54,800 nucleotides of DNA from an uncultured Bacteroides sp. (GTDB taxonomy: Bacteria; Bacteroidota; Bacteroidia; Bacteroidales; Bacteroidaceae), in assembly GCA_900766195.1 (NCBI GenBank), contig CAAFUN010000011.1, positions 1 to 54,800 of the forward strand, given 5' to 3'. A model generated the notes under the pieces. That model did not search any database, had not been told where the DNA came from, and worked only from the letters and a program-made list of their open reading frames with translations. Each line of letters begins with the position of its first letter. The stretch's first letter is position 1. This document shows positions 43,982 through 53,005 of the stretch, piece after piece. The translations under genes were made by a program, and so were the position numbers.

Positions 43982-44437
43982 ATGAAAAAGTTGATAGTCA
44001 TTTTGATCTGTATAATGGGAATAGGACAGTTGTGGGCCGAGGATCATATTGAACAGCGCCTCTCTCCCGATGAGTTTCGTTCAAAGCAACAAGAGTTTAT
44101 AACTCAGCGTGCCGGATTGACTGATGAAGAAGCAGCTAAATTTTTCCCTTTATATTTTGAGTTGCAGGATCGTAAGAAACAGATTGGCGATCAGGCATGG
44201 AATATGATTCGTAAAGGTAGGGAGCCGAATGTAACAGAAGCCCAATATGGACAAATATTGGAGAAGGTCTATGATTCGCGTATTGCCGTAGATCGTCTGG
44301 ATAAGAGTTATTTAGAAAAGTTTAGAAAAATACTTTCTAATAAAAAATTATATGAAGTTCAGAAAGCTGAATTGAGATTTCATCGTGAGTTGTTGAAGAA
44401 TATGCAATACAACAAGAATCATCAGTTCGATAAGTGA
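43982..44437 (+). CDS. Periplasmic Spy/CpxP-like helical protein
   Basis: This 151-residue protein has a signal peptide (cut after LWA, about 19). The mature part is highly charged and helical, with RAGLTDEEAAKFFPLYFELQ, which recalls the LTxxQ motif of Spy/CpxP-like periplasmic chaperones and metal sensors. It is the third gene of the ECF cluster, 33 bp after the one-TM protein, and could sense misfolded protein or metal and feed back on the sigma factor. That role is inference. Confidence 0.65.
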   Translation: MKKLIVILICIMGIGQLWAEDHIEQRLSPDEFRSKQQEFITQRAGLTDEEAAKFFPLYFELQDRKKQIGDQAWNMIRKGREPNVTEAQYGQILEKVYDSRIAVDRLDKSYLEKFRKILSNKKLYEVQKAELRFHRELLKNMQYNKNHQFDK

Positions 44438-44446
44438 TGTACTGTC

Positions 44447-44482
44447 TATCCTTGCTACAATATGTTGTAGCAAGGATATTTT
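44447..44482 (+). terminator. Terminator after the ECF cluster
   Basis: TATCCTTGCTACAA (44447-44460) and its exact complement (44465-44478) form a 14-bp stem with a TATG loop, followed by TTTT. It lies between convergent genes and may also act on mazG. Confidence 0.88.
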
Positions 44483-44518
44483 GTTGCTTAAACCTTAGGA
44501 ACAACTTTCTTCACGTTT

Positions 44519-45304
44519 TTACTTTTCTAGCGCTTTAGCCTCATTCCATAGTTTGTCCATTTCTTCCAATGTCATATCATGCAGGCTTTTTCCAGCTTTT
44601 ATGGTGTGCTCTTCCAGATAATTGAAGCGGCTGATGAATTTCTGGTTGGTACGTTCAAGCGCATTGTCCGGATTTATTTTGTATAATCTGGCTGCATTGA
44701 TGAGGCTGAACAGTACATCGCCAAATTCAGCTTCTGCTTTATCTTTGTCCATGTTGGCCACTTCTTGTTGGAATTCCATGATTTCTTCCTTCACTTTGTC
44801 CCATACCTGTTCACGTTCCTCCCAATCAAAACCCACGTTTCTTGCTTTATCCTGAATGCGATAAGCTTTGATGAGTGAAGGGAGAGCAGCAGGCACACCG
44901 CTTAGCACACTTTTGTTCCCACCTTTTTCCTTTAACTTCAATTGCTCCCAATTCTCAGATACTTGTCCGGCTGTTTCTGCCTTAGCATCTCCAAACACGT
45001 GCGGATGACGATAAATCAGCTTTTCACAAAGCTTGTCGCAAACATCTTTCATATCAAAGTCTCCTGTTTCCGAACCTATTTTGGCGTAGAAGGCTACGTG
45101 AAGCAGAACGTCTCCCAGCTCTTTACAAACATCTTCTTTGTCATTGCGCATCAGTGCATCACAAAGCTCATACGTCTCTTCAATGGTATTGGGACGTAGA
45201 CTATCATTGGTTTGCTTGCGATCCCATGGACATTTTACCCGAAGTTCATCGAGTATGTCAAGAAAGCGACCGAACGCTTCCATTTTTTCTTCTTTAGTAT
45301 GCAT
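44519..45304 (-). CDS. mazG: MazG-family nucleoside triphosphate pyrophosphohydrolase
   Basis: This house-cleaning enzyme hydrolyses NTPs or dNTPs to monophosphate and pyrophosphate. The 261-residue protein has the double MazG layout. The N-terminal domain has CPWDRKQTNDSLRPNTIEETYE and KELGDVLLHVAF, and the C-terminal domain has DKAEAEFGDVLFSLINAAR and RTNQKFISRF; the EExxE/ExxD pattern binds magnesium. It lies 55 bp after the DUF3810 gene on the same strand and is probably co-transcribed with it. Confidence 0.94.
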   Translation of the reverse strand: MHTKEEKMEAFGRFLDILDELRVKCPWDRKQTNDSLRPNTIEETYELCDALMRNDKEDVCKELGDVLLHVAFYAKIGSETGDFDMKDVCDKLCEKLIYRHPHVFGDAKAETAGQVSENWEQLKLKEKGGNKSVLSGVPAALPSLIKAYRIQDKARNVGFDWEEREQVWDKVKEEIMEFQQEVANMDKDKAEAEFGDVLFSLINAARLYKINPDNALERTNQKFISRFNYLEEHTIKAGKSLHDMTLEEMDKLWNEAKALEK

Positions 45305-45359
45305 CTTTTTTATTTTTTCAATTGATCTAGCTCTGTAGACAACAGAGGTATATATCCTT

Positions 45360-46493
45360 TTATTGAACAGATATTTTCTCTCTTACTTTCTTGTTTAGTG
45401 TGCGAGTTTCCTGTTTTATTGCCTGTTCCGATTTCCATTCTGCATAAGAAATTAGCAGGCCTACAACTTCCGAATAATTTTGCTTTCCACTTTTTATTTT
45501 ATTGCCTTTCAGGTATAAATCATATATCCAGTCCTGCAGATTACCGATAAATGGATTGTATTTATCCATCCAATACTGTCTGTTGGTTTGTGCCATATCT
45601 ATAATTTCCGGTCGTATGCGATTGTACAGTTCCGTGTAATCATCTTCATTCATTAGTCTGCGTGCATTGGATAACACATGTCCTAGTATGGAGAAGTATC
45701 CGCAGAAGCGAATGTCTTTTACTTTTGAACGAATGCATACTTGATAGGCATAGAAATTAGCTTCCGCTTCGCTGGATATACCTAAGAGATGTGCCAATTC
45801 GTGTGCATAAGTAGCAGGATATTGCGAAGGAAGTAAATCTCCGTTTAGAGTGAACTCGCAAAAGAAAGGTCCCATGCTACCTGTTACACCTACCATAGAT
45901 ATAATTGGAGTGAATAGCATTGTCTTCACATGCGGAGAGTCACGGAAGGGAGTGTGTATCCCCAAAGAATCGGATATTTGCTTATAACTCTTGACTACCT
46001 CTTTACAGGTAAGATCCTCATTGATAGAGGTCACATCTACATAAGATGCATTCAATTCGCGGATATAATTGTCTGTAAACCGTTTAAAGTTTTCCGGTGT
46101 ATACGCCGTGTAGGGTACTCCGGCGCGTTGATAAAAGTGCGGTTGCGAATAGTTTAGCCCCCAAGCTACATAGAACCATACATATAGCCATAGCAAGTAC
46201 TCCAGTTCATGACCACCGATACGTTTCCATTCTATCTTCTTGTAGTACCGGGCATAAAAGGGATAAGCTATTAGCCCTATGATGCTGATTGCTATAAAAA
46301 GATCGCCGATGGCGAAAGTGAATAGATCGGAAAAGAAAGATAACGGATGAGCTATGCACGGATAGATGTATTTTGAATATGCTAGCCCCCAACTAGAAAT
46401 CAGCTGAGTTAATATAACCAGTAGAAGTAAAATACCCAGAATGACATGTCTCCTTGTAAATATATTGCCATTTATTCTTTTTCTGCGTCTCAT
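45360..46493 (-). CDS. DUF3810 family membrane protein with an HExxH motif
   Basis: This 377-residue inner-membrane protein has three predicted N-terminal membrane segments (about 15-35, 52-75 and 95-115). A large soluble domain follows with HELAHLLGI, an HExxH zinc-peptidase signature, and then EAEANFYAYQ, which could supply the third (Glu) ligand as in gluzincin peptidases. The substrate is unknown and the family is listed only as a domain of unknown function. It heads a two-gene minus-strand unit with mazG and faces away from valS. Confidence 0.85.
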   Translation of the reverse strand: MRRRKRINGNIFTRRHVILGILLLLVILTQLISSWGLAYSKYIYPCIAHPLSFFSDLFTFAIGDLFIAISIIGLIAYPFYARYYKKIEWKRIGGHELEYLLWLYVWFYVAWGLNYSQPHFYQRAGVPYTAYTPENFKRFTDNYIRELNASYVDVTSINEDLTCKEVVKSYKQISDSLGIHTPFRDSPHVKTMLFTPIISMVGVTGSMGPFFCEFTLNGDLLPSQYPATYAHELAHLLGISSEAEANFYAYQVCIRSKVKDIRFCGYFSILGHVLSNARRLMNEDDYTELYNRIRPEIIDMAQTNRQYWMDKYNPFIGNLQDWIYDLYLKGNKIKSGKQNYSEVVGLLISYAEWKSEQAIKQETRTLNKKVREKISVQ

Positions 46494-46689
46494 ATATGCT
46501 TATATTGCATCAATTGTTGTTCTGTTATGTGCGGAGCAGGGTCATTAAAGATTAGAAAACGATAGCATTTTGTTATGTTAATCGTCTTCTTTTCCGTTAT
46601 AAAGTTTTTAGTTCCGGCATTGAGTATAGAATGAGACAAAGATATGGAATTCTTTTCATTGGTTTTAGTGTTTAAAGCCATTAATTTAT

Positions 46690-46697
46690 TAATTTTG
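46690..46697 (+). promoter_or_regulatory. -7 box for valS
   Basis: TAATTTTG fits TAnnTTTG. It would start transcription near 46704, just at the tandem hairpin array, and give a leader of about 190 nt before the valS ATG at 46894. The -33 element is unclear. Confidence 0.45.
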
Positions 46698-46703
46698 CGA
46701 CCA

Positions 46704-46819
46704 TTAAAAACACAAAAGTGTGTTGTAAATAGCACAAAAGAGCGTTGAAATAACGCAAACGCGTGTCGTTAAAAACACGAAAGTGTGTTGTAAATAACAT
46801 TTTTGTGTATGTTAATTGA
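46704..46819 (+). repeat. Five tandem 21-22 bp hairpin units upstream of valS
   Basis: Units start at 46711, 46733, 46754, 46776 and 46798, a period of 22, 21, 22 and 22 bp. The best-kept form is CACRAAAGTGTGTTG followed by TAAATA (units 1 and 4). Each unit is an imperfect AAC...GTT palindrome that can fold on its own. There are no unique spacers, so it is not a CRISPR array. It lies in the predicted 5' leader of valS, in the 400-bp divergent gap with the DUF3810 gene. The rest of the gap shows nothing else. Confidence 0.8.
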
Positions 46820-46893
46820 TGAGATCTGTTGGCATTCAGAAGTTGTTTAAGCGACAGGTGTTTATAATAATTTATCAGAAAGAAATCTATAAA

Positions 46894-49527
46894 ATGGAAT
46901 TAGCAAGTAAGTACAATCCCGCTGATGTGGAAGGAAAATGGTATCAGTATTGGTTAGATCACAAGTTATTCAGTTCGAAACCCGATGGACGTGAGCCTTA
47001 TACCGTCGTTATACCTCCTCCTAATGTCACAGGTGTGTTGCACATGGGGCACATGCTCAATAATACCATTCAGGATATTCTTGTGCGACGTGCTCGCATG
47101 GAAGGTAAAAATGCTTGTTGGGTGCCTGGTACCGACCATGCTTCTATTGCTACAGAAGCCAAAGTGGTGAATTTGTTAGCTGCTAATGGTATCAAGAAGT
47201 CCGATTTGACTCGCGAAGAATTTCTGCAGAATGCATGGGCATGGACAAAAAAACACGGTGGCATCATTCTGGAGCAACTTCGTGCATTGGGAGCTTCGTG
47301 TGATTGGGATCGGACGGCTTTCACCATGGATAAGAAGCGTAGCGAGAGTGTAATCAAGGTATTTATTGATCTATACAATAAAGGATTGATTTACCGCGGT
47401 GTACGTATGGTGAATTGGGACCCGAAAGCTTTAACGGCACTTTCTGATGAAGAGGTTATTTACAAGGAGGAACATAGTAAGCTTTACTATCTGAAATATA
47501 AAGTAGAGGGTGATGCTGAAGGGCGTTATGCTATAGTAGCCACTACCCGTCCCGAAACAATTATGGGAGATACCGCTATGTGTATCAACCCCAATGACCC
47601 TAAGAATGAATGGCTGAAAGGAAAGAAAGTCATTGTTCCTTTGGTGAATAGAGTGATCCCCGTTATTGCGGATGATTATGTAGATATAGAGTTTGGTACA
47701 GGATGTTTGAAAGTTACTCCTGCGCATGACGTAAACGACTATATGTTGGGTGAGAAATACAACTTACCCAGTATTGATATCTTTAATGATAATGGCACAC
47801 TGAGCGAAGCTGCCGGTTTGTATGTAGGTATGGATCGTTTTGATGTGCGTAAGCAGATTGAGAAAGACCTTGTAGAGGCTGACCTCTTAGAAAAAGCAGA
47901 GGCTTACACCAATAAGGTTGGTTACTCAGAGCGTACCAATGTTGTAATAGAACCAAAGCTCTCCATGCAGTGGTTCCTCAAAATGGAACATCTGGCCAAA
48001 CCAGCTTTGGAAGCTGTAATGGATGATGATATCAAGTTTTATCCAGCCAAGTATAAGAATACTTATAAATATTGGATGGAAAATATAAAAGACTGGTGCA
48101 TCAGTCGCCAGTTGTGGTGGGGACATCGCATACCTGCTTATTTCTTACCCGAAGGTGGCTATGTGGTAGCTAGCACCGAAGAGGAAGCTTTGCAACAGGC
48201 CAAAGAGAAAACTGGTAATGCCGCATTGACTATTGCCGACTTGCGTCAGGATGAAGACTGTCTGGACACATGGTTCTCTTCTTGGCTGTGGCCTATCTCC
48301 CTGTTTGACGGCATCCTCAATCCCGGAAATGAAGAGATGAAATACTATTACCCTACCAGTGATCTGGTGACGGGACCGGATATTATTTTCTTCTGGGTGG
48401 CTCGTATGATTATGGCGGGCTACGAATACGAAGGCGAGAAACCGTTTAAGAATGTGTATTTCACCGGCATTGTGCGCGACAAGCAAGGACGTAAAATGTC
48501 TAAATCGTTGGGCAATTCACCCGATCCATTGGAGTTGATAGAAAGGTATGGAGCTGACGGGGTGCGTATGGGAATGATGCTCGCTGCACCTGCCGGAAAT
48601 GATATCTTATTTGATGATTCGCTTTGTGAACAAGGCCGTAATTTCTGCAATAAGATATGGAATGCTTTCCGTTTGGTTAAGGGTTGGAATATTGATAACA
48701 GTGCTCCGGTTCCTGAATCTTCACGTCTGGCAATGGAGTGGTTTGAATCCAAACAGAATGCCGTAGCTCTGGAAATTGCTGATTTGTTCAGTAAATACAG
48801 ACTGAGTGAAGCATTGATGGCGGTATACAAACTGTTTTGGGATGAGTTTTCTTCTTGGTATCTGGAGATTATCAAACCCGCTTATGGTCAGGGCATCCAC
48901 TCTACCGTACACAGCGTAACAATATGCTACTTTGACAATCTACTTCGTCTTCTTCATCCATTTATGCCATTTATTACGGAAGAAATCTGGCAACAAATGT
49001 ACGAGCGCGTAGATGGAGAAAGTCTTATGACTTCTCCTTTAACTACCGGAACGGTGGTGTATGAGGATCTTATACAGCAGGTTGAGGTGGTGAAAGAAGT
49101 GATTAGTAATGTCCGCTCCATTCGTTTGCAAAAGAATATCGCACAAAAAGAAGCGTTGGAATTGGAGATTGTAGCCTCAAATCCTGTTGAGAAATTCACT
49201 TCTGTTATCATGAAGATGTGTAACCTTTCGGCGGTAAACGTGGTGGATTCTAAGACTGACGGCGCTGCTGCTTTCATGGTGGGTACTACCGAGTATGCCG
49301 TACCGTTGGGAAACATGATTGACGCTGAAGCTGAGATTGCCCGTATGGAGATCGAACTAAAACATAAAGAAGGTTTCCTTCAAGGCGTTCTGAAAAAACT
49401 AAGCAATGAAAAGTTTGTGCAGAATGCTCCTGCCGCTGTTCTTGATATGGAACGCAAAAAGCAGGCTGATGCCGAAAGTATTATCCATTCGCTCAAAGAA
49501 AGCATTGCTGCATTGAAAAAAGCATAG
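46894..49527 (+). CDS. valS: Valyl-tRNA synthetase
   Basis: This class I synthetase attaches valine to tRNA-Val. The 877-residue protein starts MELASKYNPADVEGKWY, the family N-terminus; an in-frame TTG at 46816 gives 26 extra residues with no family similarity. The HMGH form of the HIGH motif (PPNVTGVLHMGHML) and KMSKS (GRKMSKSLGN) are intact. The editing domain (TTRPETIMGDTA and related blocks), the anticodon-binding domain and a C-terminal coiled coil rich in Glu, Lys and Ala (about 810-877) follow. The leader carries the tandem hairpin array. Confidence 0.97.
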   Translation: MELASKYNPADVEGKWYQYWLDHKLFSSKPDGREPYTVVIPPPNVTGVLHMGHMLNNTIQDILVRRARMEGKNACWVPGTDHASIATEAKVVNLLAANGIKKSDLTREEFLQNAWAWTKKHGGIILEQLRALGASCDWDRTAFTMDKKRSESVIKVFIDLYNKGLIYRGVRMVNWDPKALTALSDEEVIYKEEHSKLYYLKYKVEGDAEGRYAIVATTRPETIMGDTAMCINPNDPKNEWLKGKKVIVPLVNRVIPVIADDYVDIEFGTGCLKVTPAHDVNDYMLGEKYNLPSIDIFNDNGTLSEAAGLYVGMDRFDVRKQIEKDLVEADLLEKAEAYTNKVGYSERTNVVIEPKLSMQWFLKMEHLAKPALEAVMDDDIKFYPAKYKNTYKYWMENIKDWCISRQLWWGHRIPAYFLPEGGYVVASTEEEALQQAKEKTGNAALTIADLRQDEDCLDTWFSSWLWPISLFDGILNPGNEEMKYYYPTSDLVTGPDIIFFWVARMIMAGYEYEGEKPFKNVYFTGIVRDKQGRKMSKSLGNSPDPLELIERYGADGVRMGMMLAAPAGNDILFDDSLCEQGRNFCNKIWNAFRLVKGWNIDNSAPVPESSRLAMEWFESKQNAVALEIADLFSKYRLSEALMAVYKLFWDEFSSWYLEIIKPAYGQGIHSTVHSVTICYFDNLLRLLHPFMPFITEEIWQQMYERVDGESLMTSPLTTGTVVYEDLIQQVEVVKEVISNVRSIRLQKNIAQKEALELEIVASNPVEKFTSVIMKMCNLSAVNVVDSKTDGAAAFMVGTTEYAVPLGNMIDAEAEIARMEIELKHKEGFLQGVLKKLSNEKFVQNAPAAVLDMERKKQADAESIIHSLKESIAALKKA

Positions 49528-49638
49528 TGTTTCTCACTGGGATATGTCGGAAAAGTGAATGCTGCAATACTCCAATGTTAGTATTATAACCATGTAGTAT
49601 CACTATTTATAGGTATTGCAGGGTCACGCTTTCATCCT

Positions 49639-49646
49639 TACTTTTG
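49639..49646 (+). promoter_or_regulatory. -7 box for the second ECF sigma gene
   Basis: TACTTTTG is an exact TAnnTTTG match. ATTG at 49615-49618 is a near -33 element at 20-bp spacing. The start codon follows at 49682. Confidence 0.55.
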
Positions 49647-49681
49647 CATTAAAATAATGGTTAAAGTGGAGGATAGGAGAA

Positions 49682-50230
49682 ATGGGATTATCAGGCGAAG
49701 AAAGTTTTGAACAGATATACAATACCTTTTGGAAGGATGTATATCTGTTTTGTTTTCATCAGCTGCAAGATTCGGACATTGCCAAAGATCTTACACAGGA
49801 TATTTTTAAATCATTGTGGGAGAGGCGTGAGGAACTCATTATCAGCACTTCCATAGAGCATTATCTGATAAAGGCAGCCAAATATAAGGTGCTGGAGCAT
49901 GTGAGGAACGATTTGACAAAAAGAAGGTTGAACGAATCAGTGGCCAATGGGTATAGCGAATCGGTAAACTCCACCGAGGAACATCTCTCTTACAAAGAAC
50001 TCAATAGCCGGATACACACTTTAATAACAGCATTGCCGGTCAAGTGCAAAAGAGTGTTCACCATGAGCCGTATGGATGGGATGCCCAACCGGAGAATCTC
50101 TACACAATTGGGCATATCTGAAAGAGCAGTAGAATATCACATCAGTAAAGCACTGGTATTTATCCGTAAGAATCTGGAACAACAGTTTGGCGGTTTTCTT
50201 TTTTTTGTGATATTTGCTGTATTGAAATGA
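49682..50230 (+). CDS. ECF-type sigma factor (FecI-like)
   Basis: This 182-residue sigma factor is of the large Bacteroides FecI-like group. Region 2 includes FEQIYNTFWKDVYLFCFHQL and DLTQDIFKSLWERRE. Region 4 is the HTH in LPVKCKRVFTMSRMDGMPNRRISTQLGISERAVEYHISKAL. A hydrophobic C-terminus (about 165-182, FGGFLFFVIFAVLK) is common in this group. It lies 19 bp before a DUF4374-like lipoprotein gene. Its likely anti-sigma partner lies 2.2 kb further on, beyond the composite repeat. Confidence 0.92.
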   Translation: MGLSGEESFEQIYNTFWKDVYLFCFHQLQDSDIAKDLTQDIFKSLWERREELIISTSIEHYLIKAAKYKVLEHVRNDLTKRRLNESVANGYSESVNSTEEHLSYKELNSRIHTLITALPVKCKRVFTMSRMDGMPNRRISTQLGISERAVEYHISKALVFIRKNLEQQFGGFLFFVIFAVLK

Positions 50231-50249
50231 ACAGCATAAACAGCTTAAT

Positions 50250-51455
50250 ATGATACGATTTGATTGGTCCCGTTTAATGAAACAGCTTCCTTTTCTCCTA
50301 TTGCTTATTCTTATAATTGGCTGTACCGAGAAACCTTCCCCTTTTACTTCAAAGTACGTGGTCTACTTACGTGGGGATAACAATCATAAGGAATACCTTG
50401 CCGGATTGGATAAACTCACGTCGGGTAAATTTGATCCGATAAAGCAAGGCATTGAGCTCGACACTTCCATCTATTATGACTTGTACTATCATCAAGGTTT
50501 CTTCTATGATGTAGATGAAGCTAATAAAATCAGAAAATTTATTCCAAGTGAAGGCAATCTAAAATTAGTGGAAAGTTGCACCTTACCTAATATTACAGAG
50601 ATTGAGACGCATACCTTTACCAGTGATGGGCGTCTGCTCGTCATCGGCCTGGACTCTATACACCGCAATCCGGTGTACACTTTAATCGATTTGCAACGGT
50701 TTAAAGTTATAAAATACGGTATCATACCCATCCCCGACGATGGTAGCTATCAGCGTACTTCGGTAGGGTTTGTGCGGGTGAATAATAATAAGCTGTGCAT
50801 GACGTATGTCTATCATGATATGTACGAACATGGAAAATATGCCACGCAGAACAGGATGGGATTAATCACGCTGAATTATCCTGAAATGACTTTTCATGCC
50901 AACTCCTTCAATGAGAAGACGGTTTACGAACCCAATAATAGTAGACATCAGCCTACAATGGCTACCGAAGCTTCCGGAGATCTTTATTTTATAACCAATA
51001 CGAGCGCAGGATATGGAAATGAGAAGACCTTGCCTTCGGGAATATTGCGGGTGAAACAGGGTGAGACAGAGATAGATCCCAATTTCTTTGTCAACCTGTC
51101 CGAAGCCATCCCACAATGTAGCCCTGTTGCTATATGGTGCATGAATAACGGAAGATATCTTGTTAAATGTGAGTTAAGCAACCTGGTAAAGAGGTCGAAT
51201 GATTATCTGGATGGCAATATCTATGGCTATTATGATGTGGACGTGACTACAGGCAAAGCGAGCCGGCTTTCCGTTCCTCTCAACAGAGCATGGTATACTG
51301 ACGATGTATTGGTGGAAAATGAAAAAGTCTACATTGCTGTGATTTCCGGTAACAATTATATCTTTTGGGCATACGATCCTACAGATAAGTCTTTGAGTGA
51401 AGGACTTAGATTCTCTTCCAATGTAAAACGACTTTTCAGCATCAATAAAAGGTGA
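50250..51455 (+). CDS. DUF4374/XusB-like surface lipoprotein (beta-propeller)
   Basis: This 401-residue predicted lipoprotein has its lipidated cysteine at C25 (LIIGC); a start at the in-frame ATG at 50277 would give a shorter, more typical signal with the cysteine at 16. Repeated blade-like segments (YVVYLRGDN, LYYHQGFFYDV, HTFTSDGRLLVI, GDLYFITNTS, PSGILRVKQGETEIDPNFFVNLS, YGYYDVDVTTG) fit a beta-propeller. The PSGILRVKxGETExDPxFF block recalls the DUF4374 family. That family includes XusB, which binds iron-loaded enterobactin with a TonB receptor in B. thetaiotaomicron. A TonB receptor lies 1.5 kb downstream. The family call is from memory and not tested. Confidence 0.6.
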   Translation: MIRFDWSRLMKQLPFLLLLILIIGCTEKPSPFTSKYVVYLRGDNNHKEYLAGLDKLTSGKFDPIKQGIELDTSIYYDLYYHQGFFYDVDEANKIRKFIPSEGNLKLVESCTLPNITEIETHTFTSDGRLLVIGLDSIHRNPVYTLIDLQRFKVIKYGIIPIPDDGSYQRTSVGFVRVNNNKLCMTYVYHDMYEHGKYATQNRMGLITLNYPEMTFHANSFNEKTVYEPNNSRHQPTMATEASGDLYFITNTSAGYGNEKTLPSGILRVKQGETEIDPNFFVNLSEAIPQCSPVAIWCMNNGRYLVKCELSNLVKRSNDYLDGNIYGYYDVDVTTGKASRLSVPLNRAWYTDDVLVENEKVYIAVISGNNYIFWAYDPTDKSLSEGLRFSSNVKRLFSINKR

Positions 51456-51499
51456 TTCTTTAACGCTTCTTAGTGTTTGTTTCTCGTTTGGCTTCATAA

Positions 51500-52268
51500 A
51501 AATAGGAGCAATGATGGGAGATAATGTTGCTATGCATACAGAATAAATGTTCGTTGCCATAGACATTGTTTCGGCTCCCATGCCGGATCCAAACAGCTCC
51601 GGTAGCTGATCCAGCCGGATTAGGTAGCGGAACCGACCGGATCCCGTTCGGGAGCCCAAGTTTATCCACTTTTAAACAAGTGAAATTTAAGTGATAATGC
51701 GTAGTTTTCTTTAAGCTAACTTCCTGTTTTTCTTCTGCTACTAGTGCCAAATAAATGATACATATTCTTTCGTAATTCTTCAATGATAAAATCATCAATG
51801 CGATGCATTGGTACATATTGCCGTTCAAGACGAGCGTTTTTTAAGTCATTTGAGACAAATCAGTGATGAATTCGGGCAAAAATGAGCAATTTATCTGCGT
51901 TTTGAGCAGACTTTAAATTCATTATAAAGTGAATGATTATGTTGCTATATTTCATTGGTAATAGTTGGACGGGTGCTATGAGATAGACAGTGGTGTAATA
52001 CTAATAAATACTGTGATACAGTTGTTTACGGTATTGTTAAAGAGAATGCATAATGCTTTTATCATACGCTATAATATATGATTTATGAAAGACTAAAGTC
52101 GTAAATCAAGAAAAATGGTGTGTAGGATAGCTGCAATCCTACACGCATCCTACACGCCATCCTACACACCAAAAACGATAGTTATTGCGCTGCATATTAG
52201 TAATTTACAAGAAAGTAGTGTAGGGTGTAGGATAAAACACGAAAAAACTTTTGTTTGTAATTCAATTA
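51500..52268 (-). repeat. Composite interspersed repeat, copy 2 (inverted relative to copy 1)
   Basis: Read on the minus strand, this has the same blocks in the same order as 9258-10008. TCCTACACCCTACACTA lies at 52217-52233. The GTGTAGGAT cluster lies at about 52119-52170, with 52134-52167 identical over 34 bases to 9354-9387. The coding-like block includes peptide MHRI...NMYHLFGT (ATG at 51808, stop at 51716, 30 residues). The GC-rich CCGGATCC module lies at 51575-51662, and GCATAGCAACATTAT at the far edge. It lies between the DUF4374 gene and the anti-sigma gene. It fills most of the 952-bp gap, and no further gene is seen there. Confidence 0.8.
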
Positions 52269-52278
52269 TTATGAAAGT

Positions 52279-52300
52279 AAACCGTTATTAAACGGTTTTT
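52279..52300 (+). terminator. Hairpin terminator before the anti-sigma gene
   Basis: AAACCGTT (52279-52286) pairs perfectly with AACGGTTT (52291-52298) around ATTA, followed by T residues. It would separate the sigma/DUF4374 transcript from the anti-sigma/TonB transcript. Confidence 0.65.
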
Positions 52301-52407
52301 AAATGAGTAATAGGGTTAATTACTGTTAATGTTCGAGTTCCAACCTTCGGTTCTTGCTTCGTCAAGCAACTTGATTATAGAAACTGAAGTTCAATATTAA
52401 TAGTAGG

Positions 52408-53001
52408 ATGGGTAAACACAGTGAAATAGATAAGAAACTTTTAGAAAGGTATCTCGGTGATGATTGCTCGGAGGAAGAGCGCCGCTCTATTGAGGAGTGG
52501 TTGGACGAACCTTCTTTCGGAACGTTAGAGACACCATCTTCTTTCAAGTTTAATGAAGAAGCTCTAAAAGATGAGATATGGCAATCGGTTGTGCTGCATG
52601 CGGCAACGAAAAAAGTAAGGAGGCGCATACTCCCTTCGTTCGTTTTGAAATATGCTGCTTGTCTGTTGGGAGTAATGTGGATATCTTTCTTTTATAGGGA
52701 AAACCTGACTCATCTCTTTTTTCCTAAAGGAGATAACGCCGATCAATTAGCTGAAGTTATTCATATTGATAAGCCTACCTTTATAACTCCGGAGTCTGAT
52801 TCAAAAATATTATTTGTCTTAACTCTTGATGAATCGAGGAAACTTAGTCAGCAGATATCTTGTGAAGCAGGAAATACTTATTTGGCTATTAAAGTTAACT
52901 TCCGTTCAAAGGATGAACTTTTGATAGTAAATAAAAAGGATATTCATAATCTTCCTCCAAGCATAGAGGGATATATTACCTCACAATTAAATACGATATA
53001 A
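52408..53001 (+). CDS. Short FecR-like anti-sigma factor
   Basis: This 197-residue protein has a cytoplasmic N-terminal domain (about 1-73) with LLERYLGDDCSEEERRSIEEWL, the usual sigma-binding start of Bacteroides FecR proteins. One membrane segment follows at about 76-96 (SFVLKYAACLLGVMWISFFY). The periplasmic part is only about 100 residues and lacks the usual FecR-domain LPDGSxVxLN pattern; typical family members are over 300 residues. It ends 4 bp before the TonB receptor gene, so the two are translationally close. It probably controls the ECF sigma factor at 49682, but it is separated from it by a lipoprotein gene and a repeat element. Confidence 0.75.
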   Translation: MGKHSEIDKKLLERYLGDDCSEEERRSIEEWLDEPSFGTLETPSSFKFNEEALKDEIWQSVVLHAATKKVRRRILPSFVLKYAACLLGVMWISFFYRENLTHLFFPKGDNADQLAEVIHIDKPTFITPESDSKILFVLTLDESRKLSQQISCEAGNTYLAIKVNFRSKDELLIVNKKDIHNLPPSIEGYITSQLNTI

Positions 53002-53005
53002 CTAA

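Noticed and set aside
46695..46748. Possible valine-containing leader peptide for valS attenuation
   Set aside because: A frame from TTG has only two adjacent Val codons, no ATG, and no terminator/antiterminator pair is evident.
46704..46819. Tandem array considered as CRISPR
   Set aside because: Units are contiguous, have no unique spacers, are too short (21-22 bp) and no cas gene is in the window.
51174..51659. A 161-codon minus-strand open frame over the end of the DUF4374 gene and part of the repeat
   Set aside because: It is antisense to the lipoprotein gene and runs into the GC-rich repeat module; the translation is low-complexity with no family signature.
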